From Misgurnus anguillicaudatus (Eukaryota; Chordata; Actinopteri; Cypriniformes; Cobitidae), in the NCBI RefSeq assembly GCF_027580225.2, contig NC_073356.2, forward strand, positions 14,227,501-14,291,500: a stretch of 64,000 nucleotides of DNA, in the 5' to 3' direction. Of this stretch, positions 1 to 12,846 are shown in pieces (within the stretch, counting starts at the first letter, position 1; each line of letters begins with the position of its first letter). Made by a program: the position numbers and the translations under genes. Under the pieces are notes generated by a model. It was not told the DNA's origin, searched no databases, and saw only the letters and a program-made list of their open reading frames with translations.

Positions 1-1638
1 CTGTGTTGAAAAAGTTGATAAGTCAACTTTTTAAAATAACTTTCTCTGTCTCTGTTACTTCACTGCTAATTCTTGCCATACTTCCATTACCAAACTGCTC
101 GTGCATACGTTGCCACGTCACCATTGTGTACAAACAGTAAAAGGGTCTATTGGGTCTTTAAACTTGTGGCTGTAAGCGCACTTGAAAAGTTTGAGAGCAA
201 AAAGCCTACATACTGTTTAGCAGTTTCACAATCTAATTTTATCATTTCATAGTGACAACCGTTAATTGGCAGCAGGAAGATGAATATGGAGGGCTGGGCT
301 CTCCTGAACATAAGCTGTTTAGCACGCAGATCAAGAACACACTGAGACAGGCACACACACACACACAATACACAGCGCACACACAGCACAGTCCTACATA
401 AAGTGGGGAATGACAAAAATGACAGAAAAAGTTTTAGAACCACTGCTGTGGGGTCACTTATTTAGCTCTGTTAGTTGGACCTGGGTGATGCTGTTCTTTG
501 TGTAACGGGACTTTTTCTGTATTTCCTAGTGCCACAAGATGATTGGCAGCAAGACACACCCAGTGATGAAGGGATGTGCTCTCCTTAAATCACAGCCTAT
601 TCATCAGGTACTCCTGAGTACGTCCTACAATGTGTTGACACAACATGATTTTATTTTTTGCATAATGCTCTGACTTTTCTGAATTGTCTTTTTAGAAACC
701 ATCCACGAAGATATATAGACTTTTGTGCTGTCTTATTTTTTTCTGTTGCTTATTACATTATTACATTTTTTTAGGTGCTGTGTTAAGAAATCCTGCCTAC
801 AAAGTTCCACTGAGGCTGATATAAAGATGACTGTGAGAAACTGGCTGCGGCTGTCTGAGCAGAGACAGGAATGGGGGCGGCAAAGGCGGGACAAGCAAGC
901 ATCTTAAGTGAAATAATTGATTGGACTGATTCTGGAGTATGACTTATTCTGGAGGGAATTTCTTATTTTTGTTGCAGTTTGCTATGGGACGGTTTCAAGG
1001 ACAGGGATTAGACTAGTTCTAGACTAAAATAAATGTAAGAGCTGTCCAAACTGAAAACAACTTGCTCTTACATATCATAATATACATCAGTGTCTTTTGT
1101 GATGCTTCAAAATGCACACAAGTAATGTTTTTATTAAGACATGTTATTAAAACTAGTTATATTTCAGAATTAAACTAAGGCCTAGTCCCGGTTTAAGATA
1201 ATCCCTGTCCGGGAAACCACCCCAAAGTGTAATTTGTGGAGTGTTAAAATAAATGAAACTGCCTTTGCAAAAACAAAGTAAAAAAAAATTTCCAGATGCC
1301 CTTCTGTTTTGTTATTTCTCCTGGAAAACTCACTGATCCGTTTTTTTCTGTTAGACTGACATTTACCAGGTTGTCATATTGTGTATGAAATACACCCTAC
1401 ACATAACAATCACTTACTTTCAATTTAAACTTTTTTTGTCATAAAACCTGGCAACTCAAAAGGAAGCGGCTGCAGACTGCGCAGCCACGGACGGAGTCTT
1501 GCATGCAAGTGGGCTAGTTGCCTACTTCTCAACTAGCTCTTGTCAAATTGTTAGGGAAGAAATTTTATGATTAACACAACATAAACTGTTATTGAGGGTT
1601 GATTGTTGTTGATACACAATATGAAATGAGTTAGCCTG
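1..1638. other. No gene recognised
   Basis: I see no exon with a recognisable protein and usable splice sites on either strand. The stretch is AT-rich, and its only clear structure is a short CA microsatellite near 352-367. Confidence 0.6.
352..367. repeat. (CA)n microsatellite
   Basis: About eight uninterrupted CA dinucleotides are followed by further degenerate CA-rich sequence to about 390. The open frame read through it on the minus strand is low-complexity Cys/Val and not a gene. Confidence 0.85.
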
Positions 1639-1897
1639 CAGGGGTCTCCAACATTGTGAGCAAGGGCTACAACAATATGTATAAAACAATCTGGAGGGCT
1701 ACTTTTTTATTTATTCTACTCAAAACTTTTTTGTTTTACTTACTGATTTTATTTTATTTTACTTTTTGATATGTTTTAGTATTGTTTAATATGTTAACAT
1801 ACGTAAACCAAGCCAAGTTAATATAAAACATATGTATGCAATAAATAAATATTACAATTGAGATTAATAGAATGTGCTGGCACCATGGAGACCCCTG
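1639..1897. mobile_element. hAT-like MITE with 12-bp terminal inverted repeats
   Basis: The left end reads CAGGGGTCTCCA and the right end TGGAGACCCCTG, an exact 12-bp inverted pair 259 bp apart. The interior is AT-rich and has no coding capacity. The CAGGGG..CCCCTG ends are typical of hAT elements, but I could not find a clean 8-bp target duplication, so the superfamily is an inference. Confidence 0.6.
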
Positions 1898-4245
1898 GCC
1901 TAAACAAATCAATTATATAACGGTGGGATCCTGATGCCTCGCTCCCTTTAACACTGGAACAGCTGCTTTATAAGCAGGCCTTGACGTTTACAGCGATGCA
2001 GCCGAAAATCAGCTGTGTTCAATGGGAGAGCGAAGCGGATCGCGCCGCATATAGGTCATAATAATTAGGGCGGGTTTACGTTGGCTTACGGTCGGCGATC
2101 ATTCTAATGCCACCATCTTCCCGATGTCTTGCCTATTAGCTACCGATCTCCATAAGACATCTCACCGAGGCACTTTATGTCGGGCAAGTACATGCGCCCC
2201 AACGTCGGTAAGAGCTAAATTGCTGTCTGGGTTGTATAGCTGCAGTCAGACCCTAAAGAGGAGCACAAAAATGCCATGTGGCTACATTGTGTTATATAAT
2301 TGCATTAATGAAAATGTTTTACCTCACAACAGGATCCAGTAGCACTTTTACCATGCTTAACTAAAAACACAGGTGTGAGAAGATTTTCAGAGCCAGATTA
2401 CAATCTCATACTTATAATATCAAAATGGCTCCCTGTTTTAACAACAGGACCAAATTTGCATCACAATTTTATCTTCCTCACCTTTGTTGCAGCATGGTAT
2501 TCACCCATAGCCTCAGTTAAATTCAATCACATAGCAAACACAATTAGCCTCATTTTAGTAATTATTTCAGACTGTCTGATTTTAAGCATCTGTTTTGGTT
2601 TCTTTTCAAAAAGTTTGATTAGTTTTATGTCTCAAATACTGAAATCTTGATAAAGAGTTATTTTCTATGTGCAATAATTTCATTAATTTTGCTATTATGC
2701 TTTACATTTAATTTGCTCTTTATGCAAGACATTTAAAACTATCATGTTCTTTGTTTTCATTTTGTTCATTTCATTTATAATGGTTATACTGGAAAATTAA
2801 GATTTTTAAATATCATGTATTTGGTTACACTGAATATATTGTTGTTGTTGTTGCTTCTAATGAAGTATTTTATTTACATGTTTCCAAAAACAAATGTAAG
2901 AGCTTTTATTGTTTTTTTTTTTTCCTTTTATTCTCACCTTGACCATGTTTTAATGTATTTGACAGGGATTTAAGGCTGAAGACCAATCTGACCATTTAAA
3001 ACTTCAGTGACAAATGCCATATGCTTTGCTGTTTGTTGTGCCATTTGCTTAAATCACAGGATTCCTGCTATTTCACATCTTGGGTGTTGCCTCAAAGAGA
3101 AGGACAAAAGTGAAACCCCCTTCAGGGCCTGTTCTTGTGAAAGTGTGAAGTATCGATGGAAATCTGCATAACTATTAAAGGTGCAATTCCATTCGGTGAA
3201 GCCTTTCATGCAGGGCTGAAAGGAGAAGGACGTCTTCAAGTCTCATCAACCAGCAACCAGTTTGGACAATAAGTCTGAAGATGACCACTGCACACAACTG
3301 AAAGCATAATCTTATGAACTGTGTCATCATGGATGTTCTTACGTGTAGCCCATGTTGCCAAAGGGCGGATTGTAAGATTAAAATTGAAGGAACTTATTCC
3401 TTGGTCACAACTTGGCACAACCCCCTATGCTGATCAAAGACTATTGTTACAGCTGTTTATCCAATACAGTGGGGGTTAAAGATGGTCTTCTGATTGGTCA
3501 GTTTGAATGTATTATGTTGGGTTTGGTCAAGTACAGTGGGGGTTACAGGTGATCTTCTGATTGGTCAATTTGAATGTATCAAGTTAGGCTTAGTCACATG
3601 GTCAAGAGATAGAGGATAAAGGTCAATGTTTTTAGAAGCTCTGGGCCTTTGCATTTTAGCTTTTGCCTTGCATTGGTCTTTTCCCCTTTCCTTTCTTTCT
3701 TCACCTAAGTTCTGGGGTTCGGGCCATTAGGCCTAGATTTCAGTCCTCAAGTGTGAATCTCTTTCTTCTAAACTTTCTTTCTTTCTCTGTTCTCTATCTT
3801 ATCAGGTAATATCTCACATACATTGGAAACAGTCAATTGTTTGTATTATTTACCATTTCATGCATTTATAGTGTAACCATTTCAACTGTAACTTTAAGTC
3901 AGTACTGTAATTAAACCTTTTCATTTACAAATCTGTTGTTTAGTTTTGATTTAAGGTTAACACTTAAACGCTCCATATTGCAATACAATATATTCGTACT
4001 CTAGCAACGCTCTCAGACCTATTGTGTCCGAAACCGGGGAACGATTGCAGTTTTGTTCTCCTTCCGAAACCTGAGATCCCTTACACCATCTTGGCCGCAC
4101 GTCACTGTGCATCACTCGCGGATATCCAAAAAATTGGTGTGGGACGTGGGTGAAGCTGAGGTGGCTAGTTGCTGAAACCACGGCCACCTAGCTCGATTCT
4201 AGTAAAAGCAGTGACAGTTCACCCGTCGCTCAAGTGGCCACGCCC
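1898..4245. other. No gene recognised; AT-rich DNA with a local tandem duplication
   Basis: No exon is recognised. The AT-rich stretch at 2650-2950 has no structure I can name. A 67-bp tandem duplication lies at 3465-3598. A GC-richer block at 3957-4245 looks like part of a transposon, but I cannot define its ends. Confidence 0.5.
3465..3598. repeat. 67-bp tandem duplication containing inverted CCAAT boxes
   Basis: Two imperfect copies of a unit starting TACAGTGGGGGTTA begin at 3465 and 3532, an offset of 67 bp. Each contains CTTCTGATTGGTCA or a close variant, which is an inverted CCAAT box. A pyrimidine-rich tract follows. Confidence 0.7.
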
Positions 4246-5147
4246 TTAAAGGTAGGGTAACAGATTTGACCCTGAAACATTTTTAGTTATGCTGGTTAAA
4301 AGTCTCCTAACATCCTGATAGCAATCACTGTGTTAAGTTGTTTAAATGTATTTGTAGAAATTTATGTCATCTGTGAAAGGCGTAGGACCAAAAAATATTC
4401 AACCAATCATAGATTTCGGTCCGAACGGACGTTTCCTTTTTTGTCCCTCATACGTAAGCGTAATTTGAATGCCCACCGCGCAAGCTAGTCCACGCAGACA
4501 CCATGTGTCATCGGCGCGTTCACGTGCGCTCACCTCCTGTCCGTAAACAGCGAGAATAGCAAACTTTTCTGCTGAATTGACAACCTACACAGGAGGCACA
4601 AAACGAAAGACATCTTTTATTACAACAACAGCAAAAACTGCCTGGATCAGCAAGAGCAAAAACCCAAATTAACATTGGTTACTTTACTGCTTTAATACGA
4701 GATGCAAACAGCTGCAGGAGGCAAAGGGTCTGAAAGAGTCGTTGCACTGTTTATTTTGGAAAGGTATGTAAGCGATATGTTTGTTTTCAGATGGATTCAG
4801 ATATTCTACTTTGATGAAACATTGTGTTGCTTATAAAAATTTGTATTCGTTTACGGATTAGCTTAACGATATAGTTACTATGTCTACACAACCAAAAGTG
4901 TGCTTAAACTAATTCTGATGTAAACCAGTTGTTTATGTTGGTTATTTTGAAAATGCTATTCACTTTGCATTGCAAAGTTTTCTCCCTTGTGAATGAGACA
5001 TGAGATGTGACCATCTGATCTGTGCGTGTTCATGTGTTTTGAAAGAGGCGTGACTTTGGATAACGATTTGACTGGAGGGTGGGGTCGTGATTTCATTGCT
5101 AGGCGGCTACCGTTAGCATTTTTCAAAATGTGATACCCTACCTTTAA
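4246..5147. mobile_element. TTAA-flanked non-autonomous DNA transposon (902 bp)
   Basis: The left end is TTAAAGGTAGGGTA. The right end is TACCCTACCTTTAA, its reverse complement, so the element has matching termini inside a TTAA duplication. There is no transposase-length frame. TTAA target sites occur with Kolobok and piggyBac transposases, and the AGG terminus fits Kolobok better (inference). Confidence 0.75.
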
Positions 5148-7521
5148 TTATTCAGAACTTTAAGGCTTAATATAATTTAAACAGATGAGTTACAAAAAAA
5201 ATTCACCCCCTCATAGTTCACAGCTTCTAGTGGCCAGTCGATGAATTGCAGTTTAAATCACTTCCGTATTGGCTACCGCTACATCATAGAGATAGGAAAG
5301 TTGCCCTCTCGGTCCTAACATATAATATGCTACGTATGATGTCAAATTTGCTTTTTGTTATTTATACGGAAATACAAATGGTGTTATTTTCAGACACTTG
5401 CACTTTGAAATCGTTTTTTTAAACATTTGCCTTTAAAAAAAAAGGTCATTTAGACTTCAAAAAAGATAAGAATGAAACAGTTCCCTTAAATGGAAAAAAT
5501 GATGACAGAACCTGACTTGAAGTCTAAAAATGTTTCTTCTGAAAAACAATATAACAGGCACGATCCATTAGAGTTACATTGACCTTAGCCAACATGCAAG
5601 TGCTATAATCACATGGCGACTCTCTTTGCAACTGCATAGCAACGGCCAAAACACCAAATCATGGTAATGGGCTATTCAAGTGCGACCTGTGTTTTCTTCT
5701 TTCAAAAAAGTAGAAATCTAGTTCCCTTATACAACCCACTTACATCTATATGTTTTCATGTGGGTTACTCTTGTTAAATGTGAACGTTTCTTTTATCAAA
5801 AACTCTTTTAACGTGTTTGCAGCAGGCATTTATTTTGACAAGACGCATGATGCACATAGGTTCACAAGACAAAATGAACACATATTTTGAAATGACGAGC
5901 AACACACATGACACTCCGAACCCATATTTTGAATTTGTGCCCCTCGGAAGTCACCGGCCACCACTGATTAGCAGTAGAAGGTAATACCCATACCTGTCAA
6001 CCCTCCTTTACCATTCTATACCACTATCATCCTTTTTAAATATTTTCTCACATTTCTCGTATTTTTATTCTACTGGGCGTATGAGATATCTTTGCTATAT
6101 TCGCCGCCGGGAAAGCAGTCTGCACTATTAGCTGTAACACCTCACTCAAACTACACCTGCCAATAAAACAAGAAGAAGAAGATCTAGAGGAAGGAGGATT
6201 ACGAGCCACACGCAAGTTACACAAAATGCAGTGCCCACCGACATGCGCACTCAGCGGACATGTCCGCCCACTCTGTGCTTACACAAACTCACACATTTGG
6301 ACGTGCGCATGGACACTGCTGTTTGTGTGTTACTGTCATATAAAGTCAATCACACTGGTCAAGCTTACAAATACACTCATACGAAGGTGTTAAGGATTGC
6401 ACCTATGTGCATAACAAGTCCTTTGTAGATTTAGGAGAGCCACACAACCAATTAAAAAGTTATCCCCCATCCATTCTCTTGATTAGACCAGGGGGTTTCC
6501 AACTGTGGGTCGGGACCATCCAGTGGATTGTAGAGTTAATTTGTCCTATTAATGACAATTAATGGCAATGGTTTTGATGTCAGATAGGTTGGTATTGCAA
6601 TTAATCTTACCAATTACATTTAATTCATACATTGAAAAGACAAACTACTCTCTTATAAAAGAGAGCACATTTCTTTTTGTATTTCTAAGTGTATTTTTTC
6701 TGCATATTTCTATAAAAAAATATTTTGGTGGGTCCTGATACCTGTCTAAGTACGAAGTAGGTCGCCGAAGGGGGGGGGGGGTAATGTTGGGGTTGGGTAA
6801 TTTCCCTTATTGAAAATCCCAATGTTGACAGGTTCTTTAATACCTTGAATCCCCATTAGGTTGCTTTGGATACAAGTGTCTGCCAAATGCATAAAACTCA
6901 AGTTAAATAAAGAATGCTTACATGCGTGGTATATCTTGTCTATTGCAAAAACTCAGCAGGAACATATTAACTCTGCTTTTGCAATTTCCAATGTGGAGAA
7001 CTTAGAAAGCCAAATCTGCTATTTTTACCGTCAGTGACTCTGATCATTTTTATTACGCACTAAACTAAAACATAGAAGTTTTCACTGCCTAGAGAGCTGA
7101 AATTTAGTCTCCTTATGTGTGTCATCAACACCATGAAACTTAAAAATGTTTTACACTTCACCTCTATGAGCTGAACTCTTATTGTGAGGTGTCTATGGAG
7201 AGGAAGCTGTTTTCTCTGGCTTGACTTTCTGTTTGGACTGCTGTGATTATTTTGGAAGGCATTCTGGGGCATTTATTCCCTCCACCACTTTTTCAGCGCT
7301 CTCTATTCTCCTGTTCCCTTTATACATCGACACAGTTATGAGCTTCTGACACACATACAGTAATCTCAATGCCTGGCTGTGACACTATACAGTAATCTTG
7401 CTTCTCATGGGTGCTGTGGACTTTGCCGTTTGGTGCACTTGCTTTCTGTTTCAGCCTTTTTCTGTTTTTTCTTTCTTTTTCATCTATAATAGATGTCTTT
7501 TTCTTTTCTTTGCTGTTCCTG
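5148..7521. other. No gene recognised; repeat fragments
   Basis: No exon is recognised. The stretch holds a possible hAT-like fragment from about 6489 (CAGGGGGTTTCCAAC...), a G homopolymer near 6770-6781 and a SINE 3' end near 6862-6897. AAGAAGAAGAAG occurs near 6170. Confidence 0.5.
6862..6897 (+). mobile_element. DANA-type SINE 3'-end fragment
   Basis: GTTGCTTTGGATACAAGTGT followed by CTGCCAAATGCATAAA is the tail that follows the tRNA-like head in cyprinid DANA-type SINEs. Only the tail is present. Confidence 0.55.
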
Positions 7522-8088
7522 TTAAAGGAATAGTCTACTCATTTTCGATATCAAAATATGTTACCACCCCAACCAAGAATCGTTGATACATCCCTCTATC
7601 ATCTGTGTGCGTGCACGTAAGCGCTGGAGCGCGCTGCGACGCTTCGATAGCATTTAGCTTAGCCCCATTCATTCAATGGTACCATTTAGAGATAAAGTTA
7701 GAAGTGACCAAACACATCAACGTTTTTCCTATTTAAGACGAGTAGTTATACGAGCAAGTTTGGTGGTACAAAATAAAACGTAGCGCTTTTCTAAGCGGAT
7801 TTAAAAGAGGAACTAGATTTTATGGCGTAATAGTACTTCGACTCGCCTGAAAAGTCCGCTCCCCTTCTCACTCTCATAATGGGAGAGGGAGGGTGTTACT
7901 GCGCCGAGTCGAAGTACTCCCAAAATGGTACCATTGAATGAATGAGGCCAAGCCAAACGCCATCGAAGTGTCGCAGCACGCTCCAGCGCTTACGTGCACG
8001 CACACAGATGACAGAGGGATGTATCAACAATTCTTAGTTAAGGTAATAACATATTTTAATATTGAAAATGAGTAGACTATTCCTTTAA
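7522..8088. mobile_element. Fold-back MITE with about 165-bp inverted arms, TTAA-flanked
   Basis: The left end TTAAAGGAATAGTCTACTCA is repeated as its reverse complement at the right end. The two arms stay largely complementary for about 165 bp, through a shared core at CACGTAAGCGCTGGAGCG. The centre is also self-complementary (ACTTCGACTCG / CGAGTCGAAGT). No protein is encoded. The transcript would form one long hairpin. Confidence 0.85.
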
Positions 8089-8370
8089 GCTAATCCTCCG
8101 CACAACTCTTTTTTTGTCCTGTCATGTTTTAAATGATTCTTTTTTACTCTTATCCTTACAATCTATTCTTGCAAAGGTGCGTTCTGCTGGCAGTGATGCA
8201 CCAAGAGCAGATGAACCACAGGAAATGAATATGAGATGAGAATATGAGTTAAACTCACATATTGACAAGCGAAAGAGAGATTTTACACATTATTGCAGAC
8301 CACACACATTTTGATCTGAAAGAAATACCCCTTGGAAAACATTTTGCTTGTAAAGATAAAATTCTGCTAC

Positions 8371-8706
8371 ACAGTTTAAAGATTAATCCCGATAAATCTC
8401 ATACAAAATAAAAGTGATTTGTAACATAATATACAAGTGTGTTCTGTGTGTAATTATTATGTATAAATACACACGCATTGTATTTAAGAAACATTTACAT
8501 GTGTATATTTATTTATATTTTTATATATTCTATATAATATATACATTTTTAAAAATATATATACATACAATTTCTGAAATGTATACATGTATGGGTGTGT
8601 GTTTAAATATACATAATAATTACACACAGCACACACACATATATTATGCAAAAATGAACTTTTATTTTGTATGTGATTAATTGCGATTAATCTTTGCCCA
8701 GCACTA
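8371..8706. mobile_element. hAT-like palindromic MITE, left tip eroded
   Basis: The right end reads GCGATTAATCTTTGCCCAGCACTA. The left side has the partner GATTAATCCCGATAA but lacks the terminal TAGTGCTGGG. The interior has TG/CA-rich arms around an AT core (ATAATTATTATGT / ACATAATAATTAC). It is the same type as the intact element at 55674-56006. The lysine/tyrosine-rich open frames read in it are artefacts. Confidence 0.65.
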
Positions 8707-8894
8707 TTTAAATACAAAAAATAACTTAAAACCTTTTTTCTTGCAATAATTTAAAACCTAAAGTACTGTCTTCATTTAAACTTTGTTTTGTACTTTGTGT
8801 GTTGTCTTTTTTGTATACTATTCTCCTATTGATTTAATATAATTCATTTCAGTACATGTTCCGTATTTACTTAACTCACTTAATTCATAATATT

Positions 8895-9395
8895 TTAACT
8901 CTTTCCCCGCCATTGACGAGTAATCTCGTCAATTAAGAGAAAACATGTTCCTGATGAATTTTTGTGTTAATCTGCAATACCGCAATTATTTTTTACCCAA
9001 TTTATGAAAAAACTGAAGCCAAAAGGTTATTTACTAATTTTAAACTCTGTGTATGTTTTGATAATCGTTCTGAATCTGATCTCTAACAAAATTCCTTCAC
9101 AAAAATGCAATTATTTCTGCTTTTTGCAAAAAAATTTAAGAAAAATACCCATATTTTAGAGATTATAAGCAGAGAAAAAATATAGATAGGATTAAACGTT
9201 TTTTTTTCTCATTTTGTTTGTTTGTTTATTGTTTGTTTGAAAGCAGAGGGTCTGTTCTTTCATTTGATATATTTGTATGTTTATATATTTTTAGAAAAAA
9301 AAATTCCTGGAAGGCATTTTTTGAAACTTTGTGAAAATCACAGAAAAATGCTGGCAGGCAACTTTTCAAAAAATGTCTGGCGGGGAATGAGTTAA
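8895..9395. mobile_element. TTAA-flanked MITE, piggyBac-like ends (copy A)
   Basis: It begins TTAACTCTTTCCCCGCCA and ends TGGCGGGGAATGAGTTAA, a near-perfect inverted pair inside TTAA. The interior matches the copy at 12843-13287, for example CAAAATTCCTTCACAAAAAT. The CTC..GAG termini after TTAA fit piggyBac-type elements (inference). No transposase is encoded. Confidence 0.8.
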
Positions 9396-11542
9396 TTTAT
9401 CCATGTTCTGCTTGTGTATACTCAAATAAAATAGTGGGTTGGATCAAATATGGACAAAGCCAACCATTTAGTTATAAATACAGTATACTGGGTTGTTGTT
9501 ACCCAACCATGGGTTAAAGCAACCAATATATTTAAATGTTTTAAAGTGCGATTTTTGAAAACAACACCATTATCATGCCCATGTAAACCGCAAAAACACG
9601 AGTTTGTGAACACAGTGATGTCATTATGTCATGTATATTATTAGTTCAGAGGTCATGTGACATCGTCAACTAATGTATACGCAAGTTCAGTAGTTTTTGT
9701 GTTTAAACAATGTTTTAACAATGTTGTCATCTGTAGGCCTACATGAGAAAGGCACAATAAAAACGTTTCTAAAATAAATAAATAAATAAAAAAGGTTAAA
9801 ACAACTTGGTTTTACAAGTCAATTCAACCTACTGTTTTAAGTTTTGGCTGTGATAAGTTGACATAACTTATAAAAACATGATTTGACAATTTTTTTTACA
9901 GTGTATATACGTTGTTGTCATGTAAACATATCCCAATTGTACCACAGGAGAAATTATACAGTAAAGGTATGTGATGTGTCTCCTTTCTGGTGTAATTGTT
10001 AGTATGAGAAATAAAAACTATTTTTAGGAACAGGCAGAGAGTTGGAGAAAGCGTCTGGTTGAGTCTATAACACAGCCGAGCTGGGAATTGACTCATGAAC
10101 AATGGCACAATCGTATACGAAAGCACTCACAGGTGCTAAATATAGCCGCGCAGAGTGACAACGAGTAAGAGATTCGCCAAAAAGAGTCATTGCTTACCAC
10201 CAGTCTGCTTGGCGAGTACGAAATATGATTACATTAACAGACCTGCCGCTGACTAACACAACATCATAAGCTTTATTTTTCTCTGTAATGATCTGAAATT
10301 GAAACTATGGCTGAAAAATTCTCCGTTGCCACAGGTAAAAAAAGAAAGCTGGAAGATTTCGAGGATTGTTATAAATATTTCATTGCTTTGATTGGCTTTG
10401 TTGGAAACCTAAACACAAAGATGTCATCATACTCAAATTAAGTTTTCTGTGCCTTATCAACATATGTGAAAACAATGAGTTTAACCACAATTTTTTCATC
10501 ACACAAGGATATTTATTATGTACCATTTTATATAGAAAATGACACACACATTCATTAGCAGTCATTTGAAGTAAACCTCTAATGCAAATTAATCGACAGG
10601 CAATGGTGGCATGCCTATTAAAGCGCGACCTATACTTTTATGTAGGACCTACGCCGTAGCCTGTACGCTGTAAGCTCCGCGGCAGTTTTCATTTATAATT
10701 CTGCGTCATTGTATATCTTTTGTTGCAACCTGAGTTGCTAAATATCACTCCTCAACTTGGTCCATCATTGTTTTTACCATCGCAAGTGGAAATGCGTGCA
10801 AGGAAATCGTGACTCAGATCTTTTTGGCCTGAGGGAAAAGTTCTAGCAGAGCAATCACAGCGTTTGCTGTCCACGTAGGATTGACGCATTGTTACATATT
10901 GGGAGAGGGGTGCATCAGGCTATGCCCTAGGCTACTGCGTAGGGTTTGCGTCTCTGCAAACATCGACGCAGAAATATAAAGCCAACTTAAGTGGACCAAA
11001 TGTGAGGTCAGAGCACTATAATGCAGAGAAATGAAAGGCTTTGCATCCATCATCTGCTGATGCTGTGGTTAAACTTCCCCTTTACCTCAACTGCAGTGGC
11101 TGTAGGGGTCATGTAGTGTAAACCTGAGAGGTGCTGATGTGTTTTACATTTAATTTGTCCTTCGAACAAATTGATCTTTTTACACGCTACAGACCTAAAC
11201 AATGCTAACGGAACTATTAGCATGACTAACCAATAAAAAAATGAAGCAGAGCGTTTGGGAAACCTATTGGACAACAGTCATCTAAGATAAAGTTGCTGTT
11301 AAAGCTTTCCATATTGGACATAAATGCACTTTTATCTTTATGTTGGTCATTGATTCTGATCAGTACACGCTGTTCTGCTGTTAAGTATTTTGGAAAGTGC
11401 AGAGGAAGACAGTTTGAGAGTATGTGTGTGTGTGACTATTGTTTATTTGCATGCATTGTATTGTCACCAAGGAGTTCACAAATTATAAAAAGATGAATAT
11501 TAGGTTTACATACCATGCACTTCTTTATCTTGAGGCCAGGTC
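9396..11542. other. No gene recognised; transposon relic at about 10610-10990
   Basis: No exon is recognised. An AAAT run lies at about 9768-9792. The GC-rich stretch at about 10610-10990 shares CACTCCTCAACTTGG with the relic at 25670-26060, which points to an old dispersed element. Confidence 0.45.
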
Positions 11543-11836
11543 TTAAAGGTCACGTTCTTCCTGATCCCATTTTTCAAACTTTAGTTAGTGTGTAATGTTG
11601 CTGTCAGAGCATAAATAATACCTGTAAAATGATAAAGCTCAAAGTTCACTGCCAGGCCATATATTTTCTTTAACAGAAGTCAGACATCAGCCCGTTTTTA
11701 GGACAGTGAAAACATTGGTATACAGATAAGTAAATTGTGTGGAAAAATACCATGTTTTTTTACACGTGAAACATGAACACGTGTTATATTGCGCACTGTC
11801 AAAGTTTCAAAAACACAGAAAGAACGGGACCTTTAA
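11543..11836. mobile_element. TTAA-flanked MITE (294 bp)
   Basis: It starts TTAAAGGTCACGTTCTTCC and ends AAGAACGGGACCTTTAA, so the termini are inverted and lie in TTAA. The interior is non-coding. I recognise the sequence type as a high-copy cyprinid repeat from memory. Confidence 0.75.
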
Positions 11837-12289
11837 TGCCAATGCAGCAATCTTATAGCCTACTGTACAGCAGTGTGTCACTACTGTAACCCATGCATCT
11901 AAACTGACTCCTTATAATATCTACTATATGGCTATAAAATGGTCTTCATTTAATAGTTTAATGAATTACTGCTGCCAGGATTACTAGAAAATAAACACAG
12001 GACATTTCGAAGCAAAATTACATTTACCGTCTGCTTTTAGTGGGCAGTAATAGATCAACAGTAATTGCTCTGAGTAAATAGCACTTTTGTGTATCAGGTG
12101 CAACCTATTAGATGCCATTTTTGCAATTTTTTTTTTTTAATTGAAATACTGCATGCAACAGTGCAGTGGTACAACAGTTTAGTGTATTTTACAGTCCTTC
12201 ATTACTCTGGTATGCATGTCCTCAATGATTTCTTCTTCTGTACGGATTCCTTGCAAATGGAATCCTGCATAATGTTTGATAAATAAGCA

Positions 12290-12480
12290 TTAGGAACGCG
12301 AGTGATTTCAATGTCAAGTCAATATGAAAACGCGATTCCGCCTCATTCGCGCGTCTAGTTTGCGCAAATTGAGTGTTTCCACGGCGAACACGCAAGTTGA
12401 AAATTTTTAACTTTGGCGAAAAAACGGAGCTTGCTTTAGTAGTGACGTGATTAGAAGAAATAAGAGAGTAGTACTTCCTG
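12290..12480. repeat. GC-rich transposon relic, related to 33655-34320
   Basis: The stretch is rich in CGCG/GCGC words (TTCGCGCGTCTAGTTTGCGC). It resembles the CpG-rich block in the rims3 intron at 33655-34320, which also has TTCGC and CGCGTC words. The boundaries are uncertain. Confidence 0.35.
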
Positions 12481-12487
12481 TCATTGT

Positions 12488-12846
12488 TTAAAGGGATAGT
12501 TCACCCAAAAATGTAAATTCTGTCATCATATTCTCATCCTTATGTTGTTCTAAACCTGTATGAATTTCTTTTTTCTGATTAACACAAAAGAAAATATTTT
12601 AATAAATGATGGTAAGCACAAAGCTGCCGTAACCACTGACTTCAATAGTAAAAAAAAAAAGTTCTCACAATACTTCCATAATATTTGCTTTTCTACTATG
12701 GAAGTCAATGGTTACCATTAACTGTGTGCTTACCATTATTTATCAAAATATCTTCTTTTGTGTTTATCAAAATAAAAACTCATACAAGTTTGAGGATGAG
12801 TAAAATGATGACCGAATTTTCATTTCTGGGTAATCTATACCTTTAA
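12488..12846. mobile_element. TTAA-flanked MITE beginning TTAAAGGGATAGTTCACCCA
   Basis: The right end TGGGTAATCTATACCTTTAA is a slightly decayed inverse of the left end. The interior is roughly palindromic: GACTTCAATAGT versus ACTATGGAAGTC, and GATGGTAAGCAC versus GTGCTTACCAT. This is one of the commonest short repeats of cyprinid genomes. Its right-hand TTAA is also the left-hand TTAA of the next element. Confidence 0.8.

Noticed and set aside
8414..8717. 88- and 77-codon frames rich in Tyr, Ile and His
   Set aside because: They lie entirely in the AT-rich palindromic MITE and mirror each other.
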